Positions 7,822 to 18,352 of a DNA stretch of 25,122 nucleotides are shown piece by piece. The DNA lies in the IMG/VR virus record IMGVR_UViG_3300017728_000101, positions 1-25,122 of that record; one strand, 5' to 3'. A program made the position numbers and the translations under genes. Below the pieces are notes generated by a model. The model worked only from the letters and a program-made list of their open reading frames with translations, was not told where the DNA came from and searched no databases. This DNA is from a virus. How positions within the stretch are numbered: position 1 is the first letter of the stretch; the number at the start of each line of letters is the position of its first letter.

Positions 7822-10800
7822 ATGTCTAAAAAGAAAGCAGGCCCAAACAAGGTAAACAAAATTAAAACTAGTAACTTTTTACCTAATGTTTTTCAAACAG
7901 ACATTAATAAAAGTTGGTTAGATAGTACCCTTGACCAAATGGTTTCAAAAGGACCGCTAGGACAAGTTAATGGATACATAGGAAATAATAGTGGAAAGTA
8001 TTCAGTATCTACAGACAAATATATAACTCCTAGTGTTGATGCTACTATAAGAAACAAAACTCAACTAGCACCTGCTATAGTATCTTATAATAATAACCAA
8101 GACTTAACTAACAAAATTTCTTTTGATGATATAACATATGCAATAAATCAAAACTTTAATGCTTACAATTATAATGCGTCTTATTCATCAAGTAAATTTA
8201 CATTTAGTCCTCCAATTAATGTTGACAAATTTTTAAACTTTAAAAATTATAGATGGGTTGAAGAAATGCCTGTATACGAAAGTGTTTATACAGGAGCGAA
8301 CAAAGATCCTCTTATTGATATGTTGCGTGTGCCAGCATATAAACTAACTGACGATAATAATTCGTTTGTACTAGAAGTTGGCATGATTATAAAATTTAGT
8401 GGAACAGGATGGGATTCAACTGTAAAAGATAAAACTTATCTAGTAACTGCAAATAATCCAGAAACAAAATTAGAATTATATAAAGACTCAAATGGAGTTA
8501 AAGTTTACAATAGTTATAGTAAACTATCAAAAAGAAACTATGGTGTATGGGATACTGGTGAACCTGTAAGAGTTTCTCCAAATACTGCAAACAGTTATTG
8601 GGCTACTAGTAATCAATCGCCACAAGCATTAGTAGATGCTTATAATGCTGATACAAATAGACTTCCTTTGTTTGACGGATTTATTTTTGGAAACGAGGAT
8701 AGCAATCCTGCACAGTTTAAAGAAAATACTTTAATAAGATTTACTGCTGGTTGGGTTCACAATGGTCAAACTACAAACACAGAATCAATTTATATTACAC
8801 AAGTAGATGCATCAACAAAAGATGTTTCATTTAAAAAATTAGTTGATGCTACATTTAGTAATAATAAATGGACAGCAACAAATGTAGCAGGTATAACTGC
8901 TAACGAACTTGCTTTAATTAATTCACTAGATGGACACGATGAAGATAACGAAAAATGGGATCACCAGGCTCCACTAACACCAAACAAAGATTATATTGTT
9001 ATAGATAGAGGAGATGTATATCAAACTGCTTGGAGTAGAACAAATAGCTGGGTTAACTTTGCTACTATTAATAAAGTACAAGAGTTAATTCCAACACATG
9101 ATTTTACTGAAATACTAAATGAAAATAGAATTGCACAGAGACCAATTATAGAATACAATGAAGAATTAAATTTATGGAACTATGCAGAAAAATCATTGGT
9201 AGCAAATAAAGTAGGTAAAATTGACTATGGTGTAGTAAGTGGAGAAGATTTATCTGTTCTTCCAATTGATGCTACATATGTTTATATAGATAATAGTGAT
9301 ACTAAAGTTTATCAAAAAACAGCTTTGAACTTTGTTGCTATAAAAACTTTAGCAGATAATGATGTTATGCAAATTAACTCTGTAGCAAATCCTGCTTACG
9401 CAGATTGGAGATATGCAGATGTTTATTATAAAAATAATACAATTACATTAGGTCAACAAAAAACAAAAATTAATCAGTATCCATTATACAAATTTTATAA
9501 CTGTGAAGGTATTCCTTTAGAAGATATATACTCTACAGGATTTGCCGGTGAAAAGATTTTTGGATATAAAGTTGGAACAGGAACATTTGTTGATCCTGAA
9601 ATTAATCATGTATTAAGTTATAAAGATACACCTAAGGGTGCAGAGTATGAATTTGAAAATTTCTTACTAACTAAAAACTACAAAAAATCATATGACGATA
9701 CAGTACAAAATATAAGATATGCAAAACCATTAGCAGGTTATAATCATATTAAAAACTCAGGAAACTTAGAAACATTTTATAAACCATCAGGAACTTTAAC
9801 AGGCGCCAAAGAAACTAAACAGTATGAAATTACAATACCCGACACAGCATTAACTATACCAGTTGGTAAAAATAATTGGAGACCCGAAGAAGAATATAAT
9901 GTAATTGTTAAAGGTAATGTAACTGTATTAGCTAAATGCAACAACGATGGCACTTACAACGAGTCTGTTAAAAAGACTAGACATTTAGTTGGTGTAGAAC
10001 AAACATTTACATTAAATAATTTAACAGGAAAAACTATTACATTTCTAGCAGGACCAGTTGATATTGAGAATCCTGGAGGTAATGCAATACCAGATATGAC
10101 TATAACTAGAAGTGGTTCCAAAATTACAATAGTTACTGGATCAAACAGCGATGGTGATCACTTTACTATACTTGCAGACAATACTGAAATAGCATCTATG
10201 ACAATTTCAAAAGATTGGGATGAACTGTTTTACAATGTTAAAGTTAACGGTAATCCAGTTCCAACATCTTTGGTAAGTGCAAATGCTACTACTTTAGTTA
10301 TTGATCAAAGTTTATTTACTACAGGAGATTTAGTTGACTTTGTTTGGACAAATAATGATGCAAGTAATCCAACAACAAATATTAGTTTTCCAGAAACACT
10401 AGAACATAATGCCAATAACAAACGTATATATGAATTTACTATGAGTGAAACAATCGATCATTGGTTAGACAAACTTACAGTTAATCCAGGTTACTCTGGA
10501 ACTATGTTTGGTGATAATAATTATTCTAGCATTGTTCATACTCCATATTACGGAGGTACAATGTTTGTGCATCCAGACATTAGTATAATGCATGATATAA
10601 ATTACTCAGATAAAGATTTAAACATAACTGCAATATTAAATGAACAGGCTAATGATTGGTATGCATTTAGAAAAAGATTTTTAGCACAGGTTAAAAGATT
10701 ATATACTGTAGGATCAAATAATTCTAGTATAAAACTTTTAACTGAATCTGCTATTAAAGAAATTATTAGAAATAAAAAAGATTCAGAACTTTATAATAAT

Positions 10801-13800
10801 TCTAATATGGTATATCATAACACATATGATATTGAAACATTTACTATAACAGATACTACTGTAAAAGAATTTAAAACAAAATTTGATATACACGGTGATC
10901 AAAATATCAGAGATCATGTATATGTATATCTAACTGAAAACGATGGAAATAATAAACAAGTAGAAAGAATATTATTAAAAGACACAGATTATGATATAAT
11001 TGGTGATACTGTATATTTAAAACTTACATATGCGGCACTTGATAATGTTAACACTAATCCAATACTTAATGTAGTATACAACCAAATGGATAACAAATGT
11101 TATATTCCACCTAGTATGGTTAAACTTGGATTAGCTTATGGTATGCAACCACAAGTAGTTGGTTCAACCTTGTACACACACGATGGTGATACTTATACAC
11201 TAACTGGACAAATTACAGATGTAACTGGAGCTAACTTTGATCCTGTACACGCGGCATTGTTTGATTTAGAAAAAAGAATTTACGCAGGACTACCTGTACA
11301 AGATTTAATGTATAGAGATGATTATTGTATCAAAGACAAATATAAAAGTGCTACAGATTATATGCCAAGTCAACATATATCTACTTGGTATAAGTTAGCA
11401 GACATTGATAATTATTTAGAAAAGTTTTATCAAACTTGGGCTAATAAAAATGAAAAGACAAGTTTAAATATTGCGAACTATTATGATCAAACTGATCCAT
11501 TTACTTGGAATTACAGCTCATTAAGCATAGGTAATAAGTTTGGTACTAACAAACTACCAGGACATTATAAAGGTGCTTATATGACGGTATTTGGCACCTC
11601 TACACCACACTTAACACCGTGGCATATGTTAGGTTATTCATTTAAGCCTACTTGGTGGGATACCTACTTTAGTTGGACTGATGCTACAAAAAGAACTGCA
11701 TTACTTAATGCATTATCAAATGGTATTGTAAAACCACAAGCATCGCCAGATACAGAACAAGATATAAAATATGCAAGACGTTATTGGGACTTTACTAATA
11801 ATTGTCCTGTAGATACAAACGGTGATTTAGTAAATCCCGATACAGTACTAGGTGCTCCTACAGCTTCAGATGCCGCACAAGAATTTGTGTTTGGTGATTG
11901 GGGTCCTGTAGAAATAGAATGGCGTCAATCTGCATTAGGTCAGGCAATGACTGTTAATGCTATGTTAAAATTAAATCCTACTAGAGCATGGTCAGATTAT
12001 TTTCAACCTGGCAAGGTAAGAGATTACTATACATCATATACTAAAAGATATTTAAATAGTTCTTGTTTTACTATGCCTGGTGAAACTTATAAAACTATTA
12101 ACAGTATTAAGATATTAAGTAGTTCAGGATTAACTGATACAAACGAGTTTTACTTATTAGATAGCTACGATAGTGTTTTAGGTACTGCAAGATTTAAATC
12201 CACAGGTGGCAAAATTACTGCAACAAGTATGGTAGGTAGAGGAACACACTTTACAGGTGAACCTATACTTTCGTATAGTGATAGTATGAGCGGTGTAACA
12301 GTTAGTTACGAATTAGAATTAAAAGAAGTATCATATGTAGCTAACGGAATATCACAGGCTCAACATAATTACATTTTAAGAAAACAGTTAGATAAAAACT
12401 TTAAAGAGTTGTATAATAATCTAACAACAAAATTATTACAAAAACTTGAAGGGTATAGTAGTAAACATTTATTAAACATCTTTGGAGAAACTAGTTACTA
12501 TGGTGATTTTGAATTTGGCGATAGTGATTATAATATCTCAATGTATGAAGGTACAGCTAATGATTTTGTTAACGCATCTATAGTATTAATTACTAAAACT
12601 CCAGATGCATATACTGTAACTGGTGTAGCAGATAATAAAAGAGAATTTAAATTCTTTGAACCTAATATTAGCAATGGAACAGATTTTGAATTACAGACTA
12701 TTAACGGTGCTACGGTAAGAAGATATAATAAATTTGTAAGTACACCTAGCACATTAGAGTTTGGCAGTAAGGTTAGTAAGATACAAGATGTTTATAGTTT
12801 TGTTAGAGGTTACTGGAAATATTTAGAAAGCCAAGGATATAACCTACAGTTTGAAGGTGATCAAAACGCGGCTGACTTTGTTAATTGGACAAATACTGCT
12901 GAAGAAAATGATACTTATATATTACAGATAGGAAGAAGACTTACTTATACTCCTGAGTCAGGATCGGTTTATCCTTACAACGAATTAAGCTATAACAATA
13001 ATAGCATACTTGATATGTTCAGCAATAAGATTGAACAAACTGATTTAAGCATATCAAGAAAAGATGGAATAGTATCAGTTGAAACTAAAAACCAAAAACT
13101 TATTGGAAGTATTACTACCGCTAGTACGAACTTTGAACACGCATTGATATTTGAAAATACAACCGCATTAGGAGTCACTGTATATGATGACGTAAAAAAT
13201 AAAAGACAACATAGATTATTAGTTAGAGGTCAACTTACACAAGAATGGAATGGTGAAAAGAAAGCACCAGGTTATCTAGTGTTTGGTGATCATATTGTTG
13301 AAAACTTTGATAGTGCAGTACAAGCCGTTGACGATATTTACAGAACAGATGTAGATGAATTTAATAAGTCTATTACTAAATCAAAAGATTTAGCTATTGG
13401 TAATATAGATAAAGTTTGGTTAGATGGATTAGGACTGAATAAAAATACTATTACAAGATTTCACCAAGGTAGTATTAAACAACAAGGTACAAAAGGTGCA
13501 GTTGAAAGATTTGGAAGATCAACATTACTTGACGGTGGTAAAACAAGTTTATCAGTTTTTGAACAATATATGTTTAGACAGTCTACACTTGGTAATGATG
13601 ATTTACAAGAACCATTTGAAATGGAATTAGTATCAAATGATATTATAAACTTACCTTTAGCTATTGACCTAACTAGTGTTGATACAACAAAAATTATAAA
13701 TGATGTAGCAACAACATTTGAAACATTAAGTTATGATGATTCAAGTTCAGACATATTAACTGGTGGAGAAACATTAACAACAGAAACAAAATACCATATA

Positions 13801-16800
13801 GCAAATTTAACAAAAATGAAATATGTTTTTGATTCCACAGACTCATATGCAACAATACCAACATGGAATTCAACTACAAGTTATAAAAAAGATGACCTAG
13901 TAAGACACAACGGTCAACTATGGAAATGTAGTGTTAATTTTACAGGACTTACTGAACTGGCACCTAATATAACTGAAATAGGTACAGTGACTAACCCAGT
14001 ATTTCCTAGTGGAACAGTTGCAAACATTGCAGGTACTACGGTTACATTTAATGATACAGCAACAGAATATCAAGATATAGAAGCAGTAGGTACTGTAGTA
14101 AGTCCAACATTCTTACCAAGTGAGACATTAATTATTGATGGAGTAAGTATTGGATTTACTAAAACAGAAAACGTTACAATAGTTACAGGTAATGCAGTAA
14201 TAACAGGTAACGTTGCTAACCCAAGTATTAATGATGTAACGGGTAAGCAAATTACAATTAATGGTTCTATAGTTGACTTTGATACAACGCCAGCAGATGT
14301 TGTAGAAACAAAGTCAGCAACAAACCAAGCACCAGCAGATGCTACAGAAACAAATACAGCTACAGCATCACAAACAGATTTTACAGTTTCGGCCCAGTTA
14401 AGTCCAAGTACTTGGAGTGTTCTAAAAGTGGAAGTAGACAGTACACCAACTACAAACTATACCGTGGCAGGACAGGTTGTTACAATTAACAACCCAGCAA
14501 TGGTAGGTGGTGAGACAGTTGATATAACTGTAACTCACCAACCTATTATTCAAACAGCATATACAATAAATGAAACATTATCAAACACTACCTATAGTGT
14601 TGCTAGTGTAACAGTTGCAGGTGTAGTAACTTCTAATTGGACAGTTAATGGACAAGTGTTAACTCTTACGTCAGCACCATCATTGAATGATGCAGTAGTA
14701 ATAACACTAACCCACGTACCAGACAATATGAATACTGCACAGATAGTAGCTCAAATTAACAATGCAGGAATTACTGGAGTAACAGCTGGTTTAGTTGCTA
14801 ATTCTGGATTCCTTCAAATTATATTTACTACAACAGATCCTACAGCAACATTAACGTTAGCATCAGGTTCAAGTAATACAGATTTAGGATTTCTTGCAGG
14901 TGGAAGTGTAGTTGCACCTCCTACAGAAATTGGACAGCAATCAACTCCATTGAATTTATCAGAAATAGTTCAGCAAATTAATAATACAACAAATTTATCT
15001 AATGTAGTTGCATCAGCTGATTCAAATAGATTAAAATTAACAAGTACAAACATTACATTATCAGTAACTGGTTCTGCACAAACTATACTAGGATTAAGTA
15101 CAGCATATACTGCTACAACAGTTACAGCACCAATTGATACTACAATGAATTCAGCTATTACGCAAATTCAAAATGCGTTAACTTCAGCAAGTAATACTGA
15201 AGTAACAATTACAGCAGATGCAAACAGAATCAAAATAGTATCAGAAGGAACTTCATTATTACTTGGTGATACTACTTTTAATTCAATAGCAGGTATTAAT
15301 ACAGGAACATTGAACGCCGCATCAGGAACAATTCAAAATACGTTTGATATAAATGACTTTGGTGGAGTACCAGTTGATTCAAGTTTAGACCCAGCAACAT
15401 TTAATATACTAGTCACTGATGATAGTGAATATGAAAATGCTTCAGTTGAAAGTATTAACACAAAATTCTTTGGGTACAATATATTCCAAGTAACACAGAA
15501 CAATGTTCCATTATACTCAGAAAGTACAGACGGAACACATTGTGGAATTTGTGCAGGTACAGCAACATCAGATGGTAACGATGCAGAAGTAACAACAAAT
15601 ACCGATCATGGATTACAAGTTGGAGACTTTGTTATGTTATTGAATACAACCACTACTCCTAATATAGATGGAATACATAAAGTTACAAAATTAGGAAGTG
15701 GAACTAACTCGGGTAGAATTTTTTATATAGACGAATTTATTAAAGAGTGTGGGAATGCAGTTTCTGTTATGCCATTAGTAACTACTAGGTTTGCAACAAC
15801 GGCTCAGAGAGATTCAGCACTAACAAAAACACATTGGAATTTACCAACAGGAACAATAGTTGTAGCAAGTAGAGATACTAACAATGTACGTGGAACATAT
15901 GTTTCAAGTACGTCACTTATTGGTACAGGTCTAAATGAAGTAAGACAGACAATAGCAAGACCAACCAATACAGATATTGATAGTATTATTATATACAATC
16001 ATAAATCAAATCAAACAAAGGTACAGCTAGAAGCATTTGACCCAATGAGAAAAGTTATACCTGGTATAGCTGAACAAAATTTAGATTATAGTAATGTAAA
16101 TGATAATGCAATTTATAATACAACAACAGATGAAAATCGTTTCACTGACAATGATAATGCTTGGGGCAGTGAACAAGTAGGTACTAGATGGTGGGATACA
16201 AGTCAAGTTCGTTACTTTGATTATGATCAAGGTGATAACTCATATAGAAAAGATATGTGGGGTAAACTATTTCCAGGTAGTGAAATTGTAGTTTGGGAAT
16301 GGATTAAGTCTACAGTAGCACCAGATGATTACGCAGAGAGTGTTGAGCAACAAAAAGAAATGTTTGGTGTTCCTGCTACCGGCGAAGCATATATAATATA
16401 TGATACTGTAGCTAAAGAGACAAACTATTACTATACACAAGAACAAGAGTATAATGTTAGCACAGGTAACTATGATGATGTATATTATTTTTGGGTTAAA
16501 AATAAAACTACTATAAATGATACAAGAACTTTATCAGCATTTGATGTTGCTAATATTATTGAAAACCCATCAGCGAATGGAATAAGTTGGTTTGCAGTAT
16601 TAGATAACAATACATTTATTATTGACAATGTTAGTTTTTATGTAGAAGATACAAGTACAGTATTACAAATTAATAAGGCAGGAGACAAGTTTAAATCTCA
16701 CAACGAGTGGACGTTGATAACAAAAGACTTAGATACTATTCCAGAATATTATGTTGAAGGTATGAAATATAATTTATCAGGATGGGATAAAGATTCTAGT

Positions 16801-18309
16801 AAAATTCCATTTACAGCTTTACATAAATTTAATAAGTACGGAGATGATTTAGACTCTGGACAAACTTGGTTTAATAATTTAATTACTGCTAGACGTAATG
16901 CAATTATAACAATTAATGATTTATTAACTACTGTTAATCTGTATGATGAGTATAGAGATAGTTGGAACAAAACACTAGTTGCAAATAATTTTCCAAGATA
17001 CTTGTGGAAGTGGAAAGACTATAAATTAGAAACATACTTAGGTAATTTAAATTATACAGCTACAGTTACATCAAGTGATCAACTTGAAACTACAATAGAT
17101 AAAACATTAGATAAGGTAGTTCAGTTACCAATATATGATACAGATTTAAAACTTGACAGAAGTGAAATTTATTACTACAATGAAGACAAATGGATTCTAG
17201 TACACAAGAAAAATAGTACAGTTGAATTTGATGTAGATTTATTATGCCCAACAGGTGGATATGATAATGTTCCTTTTGACTCAAGAGGTTGGGACCATGC
17301 TAACGTAGCTGGGTTCTGGCAAACTCTTATTGAAGCATTAAAGAAAGACATATTTGTACAATATCATAAATTAAAGATGAATAAGTTATTCTTTAGTATA
17401 ATTGATTACACATTAAGTTCGTTTGCACAAACAAACTGGATTAGAAAAACAACATATGTCAAAGTTGAAATAGATAGTCAAATTGATACTACTTCAAGAG
17501 CTTATAAAAAAGATAATTTAGTTAATGCGTTAGGTTACATACAAGATATTAAACCGTTCCATACAAAGATAAGTACAGTCAAAACTAATTATAAAGTTAT
17601 TGATGAAGCTACTTTAACAGTAACGGAAACACCTAAACACGTAATTACAATGAACACACAAGATTTTACTCCAACATTTAATGGAACTACATATGTTGGA
17701 GCAGATAGCACAGACATAGTAACAGGTGGAGACTTTACTAGTACTCCAGCAGATACTATTGAAGCTATAAACTTCTTATCACCATATAACTTTAATGTCA
17801 ATGAAGGTGAGAAGCGAAATAGTTTTGTAAACATAAACCCACTTGAATTGTTGCGTATTAATGTTCAAACAAATCAAACAGGAAATACAACAGCAAATAG
17901 TTCAAGAACGTTTACACATATACAAGATGCGGCAGGCAATGTAAAAGCATATGCCTTACTTGAATCTAGAAAATCTACACTAACTTCTGCAATAGATGAA
18001 GATAGTACAGATTTATCACTAGCAAGTACAACCGCATTTGATGACACAGGACTTGTGTATATTGGTGGAGAGATAATTGAATATGCTAAAACCGATGCTA
18101 CTACATTGAAAATAATGAAAAGAGCAGTAGGACAGACATTTATAGTATCAGCAGATACAGGAGATGCTGTAGTTCAAATATCAAACTATCAACTTACATT
18201 TGCTAATGATACTGTAAGTTATAATCAAACAGGCGGTTCATTATTGAGTACACCTGTATCAGAACCTGCACAAGAGTTGCAAGATTTTGGTAGAGGTATA
18301 GAGTTATAG
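7822..18309 (+). CDS. Giant modular virion protein (3495 aa), in the gp7 position
   Basis: One unbroken frame of 10.5 kb directly after gene 6, where T4 has gene 7 (about 1030 aa). Parts I recognise from giant myovirus structural proteins: NFLPNVFQTDINKSWLD (18-34); a W-S-R-T-N-S-W block then AQRPIIEYN (about 400-450); PHLTPWHMLGYSFKPTWW (about 1261-1280); WGPVEIEWRQSALG (about 1360); WLDGLGL to GRSTLL (about 1864-1903); AWGSEQVGTRWWDTSQVRYF with KLFPGSEIVVWEW (2780-2830); and YIQDIKPFHTKIS (about 3240). Inserted is a beta/repeat region: a W2015-x5-Y-K-K-D-D-x-V-x-H-N-G-x-x-W sugar-binding-like motif, three short repeats (2054-2165), two tandem beta repeats (2182-2298) and three flagellin-hook-IN-like repeats (2303-2500). 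CGIC (2574-2577) precedes an HGLQVGD beta domain (2588-2637). The C-terminus has a TDLSLAS-TAFDDTGLVYIGGEIIEYA module (3387-3455). I infer an outer wedge or arm protein with adhesive insertions. Gp7 equivalence is positional only. Confidence 0.7.
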   Translation: MSKKKAGPNKVNKIKTSNFLPNVFQTDINKSWLDSTLDQMVSKGPLGQVNGYIGNNSGKYSVSTDKYITPSVDATIRNKTQLAPAIVSYNNNQDLTNKISFDDITYAINQNFNAYNYNASYSSSKFTFSPPINVDKFLNFKNYRWVEEMPVYESVYTGANKDPLIDMLRVPAYKLTDDNNSFVLEVGMIIKFSGTGWDSTVKDKTYLVTANNPETKLELYKDSNGVKVYNSYSKLSKRNYGVWDTGEPVRVSPNTANSYWATSNQSPQALVDAYNADTNRLPLFDGFIFGNEDSNPAQFKENTLIRFTAGWVHNGQTTNTESIYITQVDASTKDVSFKKLVDATFSNNKWTATNVAGITANELALINSLDGHDEDNEKWDHQAPLTPNKDYIVIDRGDVYQTAWSRTNSWVNFATINKVQELIPTHDFTEILNENRIAQRPIIEYNEELNLWNYAEKSLVANKVGKIDYGVVSGEDLSVLPIDATYVYIDNSDTKVYQKTALNFVAIKTLADNDVMQINSVANPAYADWRYADVYYKNNTITLGQQKTKINQYPLYKFYNCEGIPLEDIYSTGFAGEKIFGYKVGTGTFVDPEINHVLSYKDTPKGAEYEFENFLLTKNYKKSYDDTVQNIRYAKPLAGYNHIKNSGNLETFYKPSGTLTGAKETKQYEITIPDTALTIPVGKNNWRPEEEYNVIVKGNVTVLAKCNNDGTYNESVKKTRHLVGVEQTFTLNNLTGKTITFLAGPVDIENPGGNAIPDMTITRSGSKITIVTGSNSDGDHFTILADNTEIASMTISKDWDELFYNVKVNGNPVPTSLVSANATTLVIDQSLFTTGDLVDFVWTNNDASNPTTNISFPETLEHNANNKRIYEFTMSETIDHWLDKLTVNPGYSGTMFGDNNYSSIVHTPYYGGTMFVHPDISIMHDINYSDKDLNITAILNEQANDWYAFRKRFLAQVKRLYTVGSNNSSIKLLTESAIKEIIRNKKDSELYNNSNMVYHNTYDIETFTITDTTVKEFKTKFDIHGDQNIRDHVYVYLTENDGNNKQVERILLKDTDYDIIGDTVYLKLTYAALDNVNTNPILNVVYNQMDNKCYIPPSMVKLGLAYGMQPQVVGSTLYTHDGDTYTLTGQITDVTGANFDPVHAALFDLEKRIYAGLPVQDLMYRDDYCIKDKYKSATDYMPSQHISTWYKLADIDNYLEKFYQTWANKNEKTSLNIANYYDQTDPFTWNYSSLSIGNKFGTNKLPGHYKGAYMTVFGTSTPHLTPWHMLGYSFKPTWWDTYFSWTDATKRTALLNALSNGIVKPQASPDTEQDIKYARRYWDFTNNCPVDTNGDLVNPDTVLGAPTASDAAQEFVFGDWGPVEIEWRQSALGQAMTVNAMLKLNPTRAWSDYFQPGKVRDYYTSYTKRYLNSSCFTMPGETYKTINSIKILSSSGLTDTNEFYLLDSYDSVLGTARFKSTGGKITATSMVGRGTHFTGEPILSYSDSMSGVTVSYELELKEVSYVANGISQAQHNYILRKQLDKNFKELYNNLTTKLLQKLEGYSSKHLLNIFGETSYYGDFEFGDSDYNISMYEGTANDFVNASIVLITKTPDAYTVTGVADNKREFKFFEPNISNGTDFELQTINGATVRRYNKFVSTPSTLEFGSKVSKIQDVYSFVRGYWKYLESQGYNLQFEGDQNAADFVNWTNTAEENDTYILQIGRRLTYTPESGSVYPYNELSYNNNSILDMFSNKIEQTDLSISRKDGIVSVETKNQKLIGSITTASTNFEHALIFENTTALGVTVYDDVKNKRQHRLLVRGQLTQEWNGEKKAPGYLVFGDHIVENFDSAVQAVDDIYRTDVDEFNKSITKSKDLAIGNIDKVWLDGLGLNKNTITRFHQGSIKQQGTKGAVERFGRSTLLDGGKTSLSVFEQYMFRQSTLGNDDLQEPFEMELVSNDIINLPLAIDLTSVDTTKIINDVATTFETLSYDDSSSDILTGGETLTTETKYHIANLTKMKYVFDSTDSYATIPTWNSTTSYKKDDLVRHNGQLWKCSVNFTGLTELAPNITEIGTVTNPVFPSGTVANIAGTTVTFNDTATEYQDIEAVGTVVSPTFLPSETLIIDGVSIGFTKTENVTIVTGNAVITGNVANPSINDVTGKQITINGSIVDFDTTPADVVETKSATNQAPADATETNTATASQTDFTVSAQLSPSTWSVLKVEVDSTPTTNYTVAGQVVTINNPAMVGGETVDITVTHQPIIQTAYTINETLSNTTYSVASVTVAGVVTSNWTVNGQVLTLTSAPSLNDAVVITLTHVPDNMNTAQIVAQINNAGITGVTAGLVANSGFLQIIFTTTDPTATLTLASGSSNTDLGFLAGGSVVAPPTEIGQQSTPLNLSEIVQQINNTTNLSNVVASADSNRLKLTSTNITLSVTGSAQTILGLSTAYTATTVTAPIDTTMNSAITQIQNALTSASNTEVTITADANRIKIVSEGTSLLLGDTTFNSIAGINTGTLNAASGTIQNTFDINDFGGVPVDSSLDPATFNILVTDDSEYENASVESINTKFFGYNIFQVTQNNVPLYSESTDGTHCGICAGTATSDGNDAEVTTNTDHGLQVGDFVMLLNTTTTPNIDGIHKVTKLGSGTNSGRIFYIDEFIKECGNAVSVMPLVTTRFATTAQRDSALTKTHWNLPTGTIVVASRDTNNVRGTYVSSTSLIGTGLNEVRQTIARPTNTDIDSIIIYNHKSNQTKVQLEAFDPMRKVIPGIAEQNLDYSNVNDNAIYNTTTDENRFTDNDNAWGSEQVGTRWWDTSQVRYFDYDQGDNSYRKDMWGKLFPGSEIVVWEWIKSTVAPDDYAESVEQQKEMFGVPATGEAYIIYDTVAKETNYYYTQEQEYNVSTGNYDDVYYFWVKNKTTINDTRTLSAFDVANIIENPSANGISWFAVLDNNTFIIDNVSFYVEDTSTVLQINKAGDKFKSHNEWTLITKDLDTIPEYYVEGMKYNLSGWDKDSSKIPFTALHKFNKYGDDLDSGQTWFNNLITARRNAIITINDLLTTVNLYDEYRDSWNKTLVANNFPRYLWKWKDYKLETYLGNLNYTATVTSSDQLETTIDKTLDKVVQLPIYDTDLKLDRSEIYYYNEDKWILVHKKNSTVEFDVDLLCPTGGYDNVPFDSRGWDHANVAGFWQTLIEALKKDIFVQYHKLKMNKLFFSIIDYTLSSFAQTNWIRKTTYVKVEIDSQIDTTSRAYKKDNLVNALGYIQDIKPFHTKISTVKTNYKVIDEATLTVTETPKHVITMNTQDFTPTFNGTTYVGADSTDIVTGGDFTSTPADTIEAINFLSPYNFNVNEGEKRNSFVNINPLELLRINVQTNQTGNTTANSSRTFTHIQDAAGNVKAYALLESRKSTLTSAIDEDSTDLSLASTTAFDDTGLVYIGGEIIEYAKTDATTLKIMKRAVGQTFIVSADTGDAVVQISNYQLTFANDTVSYNQTGGSLLSTPVSEPAQELQDFGRGIEL
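13864..13950 (+). other. CBM5/12-like sugar-binding motif in the giant protein
   Basis: Residues 2015-2043 read W-N-S-T-T-S-Y-K-K-D-D-L-V-R-H-N-G-Q-L-W-K, the spacing of aromatic residues and the D-x-V strand seen in small chitin/cellulose-binding (ChtBD3-type) modules. The usual Gly-Asp is Asp-Asp. It marks the start of the repeat region and could bind a surface glycan. Confidence 0.45.
13981..14320 (+). repeat. Three diverged short beta repeats in the giant protein
   Basis: Units begin at 13981, 14089 and 14206 (residues 2054, 2090, 2129), spaced 36 and 39 residues. Each reads G-x-V-x-x-P-x-F or similar, then a strand ending in I-x-G-x-x-V-x-F: GTVTNPVFPSG, GTVVSPTFLPS and GNVANPSINDV. The DNA has diverged, so the duplication is old or under selection for variety. 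Confidence 0.6.
14365..14715 (+). repeat. Two tandem beta-domain repeats in the giant protein
   Basis: Residues about 2182-2298 hold two units of about 58 residues. Unit 1 runs from SQTDFTVSAQLSPSTW to VDITVTHQP. Unit 2 runs from IQTAYTINETLSNTTYS to AVVITLTHVP. Both share x-T-x-x-x-T-V-x-G-Q-V-x-T-x-x-x-x-P and the closing T-H-x-P, typical of small Ig-like phage decoration domains. Confidence 0.65.
14728..15320 (+). repeat. Three flagellin-hook-IN-like repeats in the giant protein
   Basis: Units start at residues about 2303 (MNTAQIVAQINN), 2378 (LNLSEIVQQINN) and 2442 (MNSAITQIQNAL). Each continues with a V-x-A-x-x-x-x-x-x-L/I-x-I strand, a T-rich strand, and a G-L/I-x-x-G or L-G-L-S ending. 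The pattern I-x-x-x-I-N then A-D-x-N-R-L/I-K-L/I is that of the IN motif known from bacterial hook-filament proteins. Units are about 60-75 residues and diverged. Confidence 0.55.
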
Positions 18310-18316
18310 CACTAGA

Positions 18317-18331
18317 TTATGAATATCATAA
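18317..18331 (+). other. Inverted repeat overlapping a late promoter
   Basis: TTATGA-ATA-TCATAA is a perfect 6-bp inverted repeat. Its right arm overlaps the CATAAATAG motif at 18327-18335, so it could be a regulatory site or chance. Confidence 0.25.
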
Positions 18332-18335
18332 ATAG
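18327..18335 (+). promoter_or_regulatory. T4-type late promoter motif before the 201-aa virion gene
   Basis: CATAAATAG is identical to the motif at 4325-4333. The predicted +1 is near 18340, giving a 13-base leader that is almost entirely the ribosome site AAGGATTAGG (18341-18350) just before the ATG at 18353. Confidence 0.7.
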
Positions 18336-18352
18336 TGTATAAGGATTAGGAT

